Source of the DNA: Dryocola sp. LX212
GTDB taxonomy: Bacteria; Pseudomonadota; Gammaproteobacteria; Enterobacterales; Enterobacteriaceae
Direction of reading: 5' to 3'
DNA: 64,000 nt
Assembly (NCBI GenBank): GCA_041504365.1
Contig: CP167917.1
Coordinates: 1,984,001 to 2,048,000, forward strand
This document shows, one piece after another, positions 50,325 through 57,908 of the stretch. Numbering within the stretch: position 1 is the stretch's first letter; each line of letters starts with the position of its first letter. A model generated the notes under the pieces. The model worked only from the letters and a program-made list of their open reading frames with translations, was not told the origin of the DNA and ran no database searches. A program made the translations under genes and the position numbers.

Positions 50325-51104
50325 TTACGGCTTCAGCCAGACCTGCGGAGCGGAGTGTTCGGGATGGCTGGACACTTTTAGCTCGGCCTGATACCAGTGC
50401 TGAAGCGTCGTTTCATTGAGCACCTCCTGCGGCGTACCCTGCGCAACCAGCCTGCCGCCGTGCAGAAGTACAATGCGATCCGCCCACAGCGCCGCCAGAT
50501 TCAGGTCATGCACCACCACGCAAACGCAGAGTGTCCCCATCAGTGCCAACCTGCGCAACAGACGCAGAATATGCTGCTGGTGGTAGAGGTCCAGCGCGGA
50601 AGTGGGTTCATCCAGAAACAGCCAGCCGCGCGGCTGCCCGTTATGCCAAAGCTGGGCGAGCGCCCTTGCCAGCTGAACCCGCTGCTGCTCACCCCCGGAA
50701 AGCTGGCAGAAATCCCGTCCCGCAAGATCGTCACAGCCGGTCAGCGCCATCACTTCCTGTACCACGTCTGGGGTCTGTGCCGCAGGCCAGGGCGCGCGGC
50801 CCATGGCGATGACTTCTTCCACCGCCCAGCTAAACGCCATGCCGCTGCGCTGACGCATCACCGCTCGCCTGCGCGACAAGGCTTCATTGCACCACTCTCC
50901 TAACGGTTTTTCCGCCAGTATCACCATGCCCTCATCTGGCGGCTGATAACCGGTCAGTACCCGTAACAATGTTGATTTCCCGGCGCCGTTCGGCCCGATT
51001 AGCGCAACAACCTCGCCCGGCGTCAGGGTCAGGCTGACGTTATTCAGCAGCTTACGACCGGCTGCGTGCAGCGAGATGCGCTGTGCCTGAAGAATGTCAG
51101 CCAT
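50325..51104 (-). CDS. hmuV: Heme ABC transporter ATPase HmuV
   Basis: A 259-residue ATPase subunit of a heme importer. Walker [10 protein letters not shown], signature LSGGEQQRVQLARAL, Walker B GWLFLDEPTSALD and switch His in VVVHDLNLAALWA are all present; the C-terminal ...HPEHSAPQVWLKP is typical of HmuV. Its partner genes (hmuR receptor, hmuS, hmuT binding protein, hmuU permease) are gone from this locus: only a scar remains upstream. It can be expressed from the retained Fur-boxed promoter, but without HmuU it has no evident role unless a permease exists elsewhere. Confidence 0.93.
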   Translation of the reverse strand: MADILQAQRISLHAAGRKLLNNVSLTLTPGEVVALIGPNGAGKSTLLRVLTGYQPPDEGMVILAEKPLGEWCNEALSRRRAVMRQRSGMAFSWAVEEVIAMGRAPWPAAQTPDVVQEVMALTGCDDLAGRDFCQLSGGEQQRVQLARALAQLWHNGQPRGWLFLDEPTSALDLYHQQHILRLLRRLALMGTLCVCVVVHDLNLAALWADRIVLLHGGRLVAQGTPQEVLNETTLQHWYQAELKVSSHPEHSAPQVWLKP

Positions 51105-51196
51105 CTGTCTCTCTCCGTTGACGAAATATCAGCGCCAGGAACCACGGCCCGCCCAGCAGGCTGCTGCGGGAGGGTAGAAGTGAAAGGTTTATCCAT
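51097..51196 (-). pseudogene. Deletion scar: hemP start joined to hmuU end
   Basis: From ATG 51196 one frame reads MDKPFTSTLPQQPAGRAV, which resembles the variable N-terminus of HemP, then turns into unrelated sequence. A second frame reads SLLGGPWFLALIFRQRR and stops at 51097 inside the hmuV start (GATGGCTGA overlap), as HmuU C-termini do when coupled to hmuV. The conserved HemP domain and all of hmuR, hmuS, hmuT and the front of hmuU are missing. The junction falls around CAGCAGCCTGCTGG. The HmuU part is fairly convincing, the HemP part less so. Confidence 0.65.
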
Positions 51197-51230
51197 ACGA
51201 TTCATTCCATGTGCAAATGACAATTAATGT

Positions 51231-51249
51231 AACAATGATAATCAATATC
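51231..51249. promoter_or_regulatory. Fur box of the former heme operon
   Basis: AACAATGATAATCAATATC matches the 19-bp Fur consensus GATAATGATAATCATTATC at 16 of 19 positions. It lies 35 bases before the scar start and about 130 before hmuV. Confidence 0.8.
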
Positions 51250-51374
51250 AATAAACTCGATTGCAGCAGCAAGCGTTATTTGTAAGAAAAATGTGAATGG
51301 ACCAATTTTGAGCGAAGAGGGAAAAAGGCGGATGCGTTTTCGCTAATCCGCACGGCAAGGAAGCATTGAGAGGG

Positions 51375-51402
51375 GTGGATAAGCGTAAACGTCATCCACC
51401 AT
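51375..51402. repeat. REP-like palindrome downstream of aroH
   Basis: GTGGATAAGCGTAAACGTCATCCAC has the same build as the inverted copy at 14780-14808 (GGATAAGCGT...CGTCATCCACC). It is located six bases past the aroH stop and may form the 3' end of the aroH transcript. Confidence 0.75.
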
Positions 51403-51407
51403 TAAAA

Positions 51408-52454
51408 TTAAAAACGGCTACCGGCGGCGTCCGCCAGCATTGCCAGCAGGGTCTCTGTATCTTCCCAGCTGAGGCAAGGATCGGTGATGGACTGGCCATA
51501 TTTCAGCGGCTGTCCGGCAACGATCTTCTGGGTGCCCTCGAGGATAAAGCTTTCTGCCATGATGCCGGCAATGGCGCGGGAGCCGTTGCGGATCTGGCTG
51601 CAGACGTCCTCGCACACCTCGAGTTGGCGGCGGTGCTGCTTTTGGCAGTTACCGTGGCTGAAGTCGACAACCAGCTGCTCCGGCAAATCGAACTCCTGCA
51701 GGCTGTCGCAGGCCGCGGCGATATCCGCCGCGTGGTAGTTCGGCTGTTTGCCGCCGCGCATAATCACATGGCCGTACGGGTTACCGCTGGTCTGGTAAAT
51801 CGTCATCTGGCCGTGCTTGTCCGGAGAGAGGAACATGTGGCTGGCGCGGGCAGCGCGAATCGCGTCGATCGCGATGCGGGTATTGCCGTCAGTGCCGTTC
51901 TTAAAGCCAACGGGGCAGGAGAGCGCCGAGGCCATTTCACGGTGGATCTGGCTTTCCGTCGTGCGTGCCCCAATTGCGCCCCAGCTGATTAAATCGGCAA
52001 TAAACTGGCCGATCACCATATCCAGAAACTCTGTCGCCGTCGGTACGCCCAGTTCGTTCACCTGCAACAGCAGGCGGCGGGCCTGCTCAATGCCGTGATT
52101 CACGCGGTAGCTGCCGTTCAGTTCAGGATCGGAGATAAGCCCCTTCCAGCCAACCACGGTGCGCGGCTTTTCAAAATAGGTGCGCATCACGATTTCCAGG
52201 CGATCGCCATGTTTCCGACGCATCCCCTCCAGGCGGCGGGCGTAATCCATGGCCGCGTCCAGGTCGTGAATTGAGCATGGCCCCACGATCACCAGCAGGC
52301 GATTATCTTCACCGTTAAGGATTTTTTCGATGCGACGGCGGGAGGCGATAACGTTTTGTGCCACCTCAGGCGAGACAGGTAAGCGGTCGGCCAGCGCTGC
52401 GGGAGTGACCAGGCTGTCGATGCGCGCTGTTCGCAGTTCATCTGTTTTATTCAT
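51408..52454 (-). CDS. aroH: Trp-sensitive DAHP synthase AroH
   Basis: First step of the shikimate pathway: phosphoenolpyruvate plus erythrose-4-phosphate to DAHP, feedback-inhibited by tryptophan. 348 residues as in E. coli AroH, starting MNKTDELRTARIDSLV at 52454. Conserved: VIVGPCSIHD, GWKGLISDPELNGSY, ESQIHREMASALSCPVGFKNGTDG and VDFSHGNCQKQHRRQ. The TrpR operator lies about 150 bases upstream, across the end of ppsR. I favour AroH over AroF/AroG because of that operator and the synteny. Confidence 0.97.
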   Translation of the reverse strand: MNKTDELRTARIDSLVTPAALADRLPVSPEVAQNVIASRRRIEKILNGEDNRLLVIVGPCSIHDLDAAMDYARRLEGMRRKHGDRLEIVMRTYFEKPRTVVGWKGLISDPELNGSYRVNHGIEQARRLLLQVNELGVPTATEFLDMVIGQFIADLISWGAIGARTTESQIHREMASALSCPVGFKNGTDGNTRIAIDAIRAARASHMFLSPDKHGQMTIYQTSGNPYGHVIMRGGKQPNYHAADIAAACDSLQEFDLPEQLVVDFSHGNCQKQHRRQLEVCEDVCSQIRNGSRAIAGIMAESFILEGTQKIVAGQPLKYGQSITDPCLSWEDTETLLAMLADAAGSRF

Positions 52455-52602
52455 TGTGTGTCTCAGAAATTTTTGTCTTCTGCGCGGCGAGAGTGCCGGG
52501 AAGTGATGGCGATCACGATAAACCAATTTATGCCGATTTCAACCGCACAACGGGAATAACGCCATCGCAATCTGTCTATCCTGACATACAATGTAAATCT
52601 TG

Positions 52603-52622
52603 TGTACTAGTTTCTTAGTACA
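52603..52622 (-). promoter_or_regulatory. TrpR operator of aroH
   Basis: On the minus strand TGTACTAAGAAACTAGTACA is close to the E. coli aroH operator TGTACTAGAGAACTAGTGCA. It includes the TAA stop codon of ppsR (ATGTACTAA), as in E. coli. Confidence 0.9.
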
Positions 52623-53448
52623 TGCGACGATTCAGGCCCATGATATCCAGAATCTTTGTGGCCATCTCCTCGACGGAATAATTGGTGCTGTTGAGGTAGC
52701 GGATCTGATTTTTTCGGAACAGAGCTTCGACCTCAGCCACTTCGAGGCGGCACTGGCGCAGAGAGGCATAGCGGCTGTTTTCACGACGCTCTTCGCGAAT
52801 GGCGGCAAGGCGTTCCGGGTTAATTGTCAGGCCGAACAGTTTATGCTGAAGCGGTTTCAGCTCGGCGGGAAGCTGAATATTGTCCATATCGTCGGCGATA
52901 AACGGATAGTTTGCCGCCCGGATACCAAACTGCATGGCGAGGTACAGGCTGGTCGGCGTTTTGCCGCAGCGGGAGACGCCCAGCAGAATCACCTGCGCCT
53001 GATCGAGATTGCGCATGGAAATGCCGTCATCGTGGGCAAGCGTGTAGTCAATGGCGGCGATCCTGGCGTCATATTTGATTAAGTTGCCGGGGTTCAGACC
53101 GTGGGTACGGTGGGCGACAGGCGTCGGGTCCAGCTTCAGCTCCTGCTGTAAAGGAGCGACCAGCGCCTGAACGATATCCTGACAAAAGCCTTCGCTTGTC
53201 ACGATGATATCGCGAATTTCGGGCAGCACGATGGAGTAGAACACCAGCGGCCGGATGCCGGTCTGCTGATAAAGGGCGTCAATTTGCTCTTTCACGGCCC
53301 TGGCACGGCTTTCATTTTCCACAAACGGTAGCGTGATGCTGTTAATCGCAACCGGAAACTGAGACATCACCGCATGGCCCAGCACTTCAGCGGTAATGGC
53401 GGTGCCATCGGAAATATAAAAAACCTGTCGGTCTACGGCGTTATCCAT
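52615..53448 (-). CDS. ppsR: PEP synthase regulatory protein PpsR
   Basis: Bifunctional kinase/pyrophosphorylase that inactivates PpsA by ADP-dependent phosphorylation of a Thr and reactivates it by phosphorolysis. The protein is 277 residues. The N terminus reads [19 protein letters not shown]; the P-loop is [15 protein letters not shown] at about residues 154-168. It is divergent from its target ppsA, the usual genome arrangement. The stop codon lies inside the aroH TrpR operator. Confidence 0.97.
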   Translation of the reverse strand: MDNAVDRQVFYISDGTAITAEVLGHAVMSQFPVAINSITLPFVENESRARAVKEQIDALYQQTGIRPLVFYSIVLPEIRDIIVTSEGFCQDIVQALVAPLQQELKLDPTPVAHRTHGLNPGNLIKYDARIAAIDYTLAHDDGISMRNLDQAQVILLGVSRCGKTPTSLYLAMQFGIRAANYPFIADDMDNIQLPAELKPLQHKLFGLTINPERLAAIREERRENSRYASLRQCRLEVAEVEALFRKNQIRYLNSTNYSVEEMATKILDIMGLNRRMY

Positions 53449-53678
53449 GTTTTGTCCCTGACATTTGCGGCAATTGCGTAAAGCATAAATTAAAACAACG
53501 GGAATCGGGATAATCCTTATCGCAAAATGAAAAATGAACAGGTGTTTTTATTTTTAATGAAATGGCTACGTCATTTATCAAATGAAAGATTAACCACACA
53601 GTAAAAGAGGATTAAATGAATAATCAAAGATTTACAATGAGGGTTAATGTATCTGAAAAATTCATATTTTTATTTTGC

Positions 53679-53692
53679 TTGAACGATTCACC
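53679..53692 (-). promoter_or_regulatory. Cra (FruR) box upstream of ppsA
   Basis: Minus strand GGTGAATCGTTCAA fits the Cra consensus RSTGAAWCSNTHHW at every position. It is about 90 bases before the ppsA start. Cra activates ppsA in E. coli. The rest of 53449-53781 is AT-rich promoter DNA for divergent ppsR and ppsA, with no gene. Confidence 0.85.
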
Positions 53693-53781
53693 CGTTTCAC
53701 TCAGCGGGTCAAATATGGCAGGCTAATAACGATGTAATGCGTTTCTTGTACCCATTCATATATCACAAAAGGATTGTCTCG

Positions 53782-56154
53782 ATGTCCAATTCGTCACCGC
53801 TGGTGCTTTGGTATAACCAACTCGGCATGAATGATGTAGACAGGGTCGGGGGAAAGAATGCCTCCCTGGGTGAAATGATTACCAACCTTTCAGGTATGGG
53901 CGTCTCCGTGCCGAACGGTTTTGCCACCACCGCCGAAGCGTTTAATTATTTTCTCGACCAAAGTGGTGTAAACCAGCGTATTTATGAGCTGCTCGACAAA
54001 ACGGATATTGACGACGTTGCCGCGCTTGCCAAAGCCGGAACGCAAATCCGCCAGTGGATCATCGACACGCCTTTCCAGCCCGAGCTGGAAAAAGCCATTC
54101 ACGACGCCTACGAACAGCTTTCTGCTGACGACGCTGAAGCCTCTTTTGCCGTGCGCTCCTCCGCTACGGCAGAAGATATGCCGGATGCGTCGTTTGCCGG
54201 GCAACAAGAAACCTTCCTCAACGTACAGGGGTATGATGCGGTGCTGGTGGCGGTGAAGCATGTGTTTGCTTCGCTGTTTAACGACCGGGCCATCTCCTAC
54301 CGCGTACACCAAGGCTACGACCACCGCGGCGTGGCCCTTTCCGCCGGGGTTCAGCGCATGGTTCGCTCTGATCTGGCCTCGTCGGGCGTGATGTTCTCCA
54401 TCGACACCGAATCCGGCTTTGAGCAGGTGGTGTTTATTACGTCTGCCTACGGGCTGGGCGAGATGGTGGTGCAGGGCGCGGTTAACCCGGATGAGTTCTA
54501 CGTCCATAAACCGACGCTGGAAGCCGGCAGGCCGTCCATCGTGCGCCGTAACATGGGCTCGAAAAAAATCCGCATGGTCTATGCCCCAAGCCAGGAGCAT
54601 GGCAAGCAGGTACGCATCGAAGACGTGCCGCAGGCGGACCGCGATCGGTTCTCCATTACGCCTGAAGAGGTGCAGGAGCTGGCGAAGCAGGCCGTACAGA
54701 TTGAAAAACACTACGCTCGCCCAATGGATATCGAATGGGCGAAAGACGGCCACACCGGCAAGCTGTTTATCGTCCAGGCCCGCCCGGAAACTGTGCGCTC
54801 TCAGGGGCAGGTTATGGAGCGCTATCAGCTGCACTCCCAGGGAAAAATCGTCGCGGAAGGCCGTGCCATCGGCCACCGCATCGGTGCGGGTCCGGTGAAG
54901 GTCATTCACAATATCAGAGAAATGCACCTTATCCAGCCCGGCGACGTGCTGGTGACCGACATGACCGACCCGGACTGGGAGCCGATCATGAAAAAGGCGT
55001 CCGCTATCGTGACCAACCGCGGCGGGCGAACCTGCCATGCGGCGATCATCGCACGTGAGCTGGGCATCCCGGCCGTGGTTGGCTGCGGTGATGCAACGGA
55101 GCGCATGAAGGACGATCAGAACGTGACCGTCTCCTGCGCAGAAGGCGACACCGGCTATGTCTATCAGGATCTGCTGGACTTCAGCGTGAAGAGCTCCACG
55201 GTAGATACCATGCCGGACCTGCCGCTGAAAATCATGATGAACGTCGGCAACCCCGATCGCGCGTTCGACTTCGCCTGTCTGCCTAACGAGGGAGTGGGCC
55301 TGGCCCGTCTGGAGTTCATCATTAACCGCATGATTGGCGTACACCCTCGTGCGCTGCTGGAGTTTGACCAGCAGGAGCCTGGGCTGCAAAAAGAAATCCG
55401 CGAAATGATGAAAGGCTATGACGACCCCGTTGAGTTCTACGTTGGACGTCTGACCGAAGGGATCGCGACGCTGGGCGCTGCGTTCTGGCCGAAGCGCGTC
55501 ATCGTTCGCCTGTCAGACTTCAAATCTAACGAATACGCCAACCTGGTCGGCGGAGAGCGCTACGAGCCGGAAGAAGAGAACCCGATGCTCGGCTTCCGCG
55601 GCGCGGGCCGCTATGTGGCGGACAGCTTCCGTGACTGCTTCGCCCTGGAGTGCGCCGCCATGAAGCGCGTGCGCAACGACATGGGGCTGACCAACGTCGA
55701 AGTGATGGTACCGTTTGTACGTACCGTCGCCCAGGCGAAAGCCGTGGTGGAAGAGCTGGAGCGTCAGGGCCTGAAGCGCGGCGAGAACGGGCTGAAAATC
55801 ATCATGATGTGTGAGATCCCGTCTAACGCCCTGCTGGCGGATGAGTTCCTGCAGTACTTCGATGGCTTCTCTATCGGCTCCAACGACATGACGCAGCTGG
55901 CGCTGGGCCTGGATCGCGACTCCGGCGTGGTGTCTGAACTGTTTGATGAGCGTAACGACGCGGTGAAAGCGCTGCTGTCGATGGCCATTAAAGCCGCGAA
56001 GAAGCAGGGAAAATACGTGGGTATCTGCGGGCAGGGTCCATCCGATCACGAAGACTTTGCTGCCTGGCTTATGGAAGAGGGGATCGACAGCCTCTCCCTG
56101 AACCCGGACACCGTAGTGCAAACCTGGCTCAGTCTGGCAGAAATTAATAAGTAA
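53782..56154 (+). CDS. ppsA: Phosphoenolpyruvate synthase PpsA
   Basis: Gluconeogenic enzyme: pyruvate plus ATP to PEP, AMP and phosphate. 790 residues (E. coli 792). N-terminal ATP-grasp domain ([34 protein letters not shown]), central phosphohistidine domain with His419 in [14 protein letters not shown] next to the regulatory Thr, and the C-terminal PEP-binding barrel ([42 protein letters not shown]). The start at 53782 ([14 protein letters not shown]) follows AGGA; an upstream in-frame ATG is less likely. Confidence 0.98.
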   Translation: MSNSSPLVLWYNQLGMNDVDRVGGKNASLGEMITNLSGMGVSVPNGFATTAEAFNYFLDQSGVNQRIYELLDKTDIDDVAALAKAGTQIRQWIIDTPFQPELEKAIHDAYEQLSADDAEASFAVRSSATAEDMPDASFAGQQETFLNVQGYDAVLVAVKHVFASLFNDRAISYRVHQGYDHRGVALSAGVQRMVRSDLASSGVMFSIDTESGFEQVVFITSAYGLGEMVVQGAVNPDEFYVHKPTLEAGRPSIVRRNMGSKKIRMVYAPSQEHGKQVRIEDVPQADRDRFSITPEEVQELAKQAVQIEKHYARPMDIEWAKDGHTGKLFIVQARPETVRSQGQVMERYQLHSQGKIVAEGRAIGHRIGAGPVKVIHNIREMHLIQPGDVLVTDMTDPDWEPIMKKASAIVTNRGGRTCHAAIIARELGIPAVVGCGDATERMKDDQNVTVSCAEGDTGYVYQDLLDFSVKSSTVDTMPDLPLKIMMNVGNPDRAFDFACLPNEGVGLARLEFIINRMIGVHPRALLEFDQQEPGLQKEIREMMKGYDDPVEFYVGRLTEGIATLGAAFWPKRVIVRLSDFKSNEYANLVGGERYEPEEENPMLGFRGAGRYVADSFRDCFALECAAMKRVRNDMGLTNVEVMVPFVRTVAQAKAVVEELERQGLKRGENGLKIIMMCEIPSNALLADEFLQYFDGFSIGSNDMTQLALGLDRDSGVVSELFDERNDAVKALLSMAIKAAKKQGKYVGICGQGPSDHEDFAAWLMEEGIDSLSLNPDTVVQTWLSLAEINK

Positions 56155-56160
56155 AATCTA

Positions 56161-56187
56161 AGGCGGGTGATAAAACACCCGCCTTAC
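56161..56187. terminator. Bidirectional terminator between ppsA and the GPH symporter
   Basis: AGGCGGGTG-ATAAAA-CACCCGCCT with a short T-rich tail, between two convergent genes. Confidence 0.85.
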
Positions 56188-56193
56188 TTATCT

Positions 56194-57588
56194 CTAGTGC
56201 GACTGTGGCAATGCTTTTGTTAACTCCGCCTGAGCCTGGAATTTCCCTTCGCTCAGGTCGCTGACTATATCGTTCATTCTCGCTTCGGTTAAACGATAGT
56301 AACGAATGGAGAAGGCGGTAATCAGATAAAACACGGCCGGTAAAACGGTGAATAGAATTAATACGCCGCGTACCGCTTCCGCTGACTGCTGCTCTACGCC
56401 AGCCTGATAGCCATAAAACGCCAGCCCCCAGCCCGTTAACGCGCCGCCGATAGCTACGCCGAGTTTAATAATGAATATATTCGCCGCGACGTTCATGCCG
56501 GTGATCCGCCGCTGGGTTTTCCATTCGCCATAGTTATTCGCATCGGTGATCATCGACCACTGAAGTGGCGCGTTAATACCCTGAAGTATGTTAAGGATAA
56601 TATGCACGATAAACGCTGGAACCCAGTAATCCGTCGGTAATACCAGGAACAGCAGGCCGACCAGCGCGCTGAGAATATTAACCCATACCGAAGCACGGAT
56701 TTTACACATCCATGCGCCAACCCATTTCGCGGATAAGCTGCCTATTACAGCCGCAACGGTGGTTGCAAGCATGAAGAGCGAAATAATATTGCTTCCCTGG
56801 TTAAGAATATATTGTACGAAGTAAACCAGTAAGCTGCCGCGAACCACAACGCCGCACAGCATTGCCAGGTTATAAACTGACAATATACGCCACTGGTCGT
56901 TTTGCATCAGAATGCGGACGTCGCGATAAATATTAAGGTTTTCTTCTTTAACCGGCGTAATGCGCTCACGGGTCGTTGCAAAACAGACCAGGAACATCAG
57001 GCAGCCAATCACGCCGAAAATTCCCATTGCCCACTGCATGCCGCTGGCCCGGTCACCCGGCGCAATAAAATCTGCCAGCGGCAGGATGAGAGCGGTACCC
57101 ATTGCGCCGCCAATTGGCGCAATGGCAAAACGCCAGGACTGCAGCGATAAATTTTCCTGCGGATCCGCCGTAATGGCGGCGCCCAGCGAGCAATAGGGGA
57201 TATTGATTGCTGTGTACATCAGCGTCATAAAAATATAGGCAAGAACGGCGTAGATAATTTTTCCGGTTTGTTCGAAGTCGGGCGTGGAATAGACCAGCAC
57301 GCAGCTTACGGCAAATGGTACGCAGATTATCAGCAGCCAGGGACGGAATCTTCCCCAGCGGCTTTTGGTCTGATCGGCAATAGCGCCCATGATCGGGTCT
57401 GTTATTGCATCCAGCACCCGGACCACCAGGAAAAGCGTGCCCATCACCGCAGGGGGCAGGCCGTAAATATTCGTGTAGAAATAGGCCAGAATAGCCACCG
57501 AAGAATCAAACACGATATGGCTTGCTGCATCACCCAGCCCGAAGCCTAGTTTTTCTTTACTGCTAATTCTTCCCGTTATTGTCGACAT
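56194..57588 (-). CDS. GPH-family sugar:cation symporter (second copy)
   Basis: A 464-residue polytopic inner-membrane symporter. GPH signature DPIMGAIADQTKSRWGRFRP is at residues 64-83. It is divergent from a GH3 glycosidase, so it probably imports a beta-glucoside or beta-xyloside that the hydrolase then cleaves. It is related to the symporter at 1042-2373 (both have MYTAINIPYCS and similar N-terminal halves) but not a recent duplicate. E. coli has no such gene beside ppsA. Confidence 0.88.
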   Translation of the reverse strand: MSTITGRISSKEKLGFGLGDAASHIVFDSSVAILAYFYTNIYGLPPAVMGTLFLVVRVLDAITDPIMGAIADQTKSRWGRFRPWLLIICVPFAVSCVLVYSTPDFEQTGKIIYAVLAYIFMTLMYTAINIPYCSLGAAITADPQENLSLQSWRFAIAPIGGAMGTALILPLADFIAPGDRASGMQWAMGIFGVIGCLMFLVCFATTRERITPVKEENLNIYRDVRILMQNDQWRILSVYNLAMLCGVVVRGSLLVYFVQYILNQGSNIISLFMLATTVAAVIGSLSAKWVGAWMCKIRASVWVNILSALVGLLFLVLPTDYWVPAFIVHIILNILQGINAPLQWSMITDANNYGEWKTQRRITGMNVAANIFIIKLGVAIGGALTGWGLAFYGYQAGVEQQSAEAVRGVLILFTVLPAVFYLITAFSIRYYRLTEARMNDIVSDLSEGKFQAQAELTKALPQSH

Positions 57589-57723
57589 GGTTTTACCTAT
57601 TTTAATAGCCCTGGGTACGTAGAAGAAGGTAAGCGGTGAATGTCGGGGCGGGTATTGAGATTTTTAACTTATAAATTATGTTTCTTATCAATTGTGACGC
57701 AGATGCACACCGTGAAGCATTTT

Positions 57724-57739
57724 AGGTAACCGGTTGCAG
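57724..57739. promoter_or_regulatory. CCGG-core palindrome between symporter and GH3 genes
   Basis: AGGTAACCGGTTGCAG has the perfect centre AACCGGTT and resembles the AscG operator (TGAAACCGGTTTCA). It lies in the 320-base divergent promoter region 57589-57908, which holds no gene. Confidence 0.45.
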
Positions 57740-57908
57740 ATATTTTCATGCTGTTTTTGAGACTCATCACATTCGGTCGAGAAAACCAAATATCGTAAAC
57801 GCGCAGTCTGTTTCGGCAATTGCCGCGGGCGAGGTTCATCCGCAATATCACTAATAACGATGGAGAAATTAACGAGCCAAAATTCGATGAGCCTCTAAGG
57901 GGAAAATA

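Noticed and set aside
53890-55389. Long open frame of about 500 codons on the minus strand
   Set aside because: It lies antisense inside ppsA, is rich in His, Arg and Val as expected from reversed high-GC codons, and has no ribosome site or family likeness.
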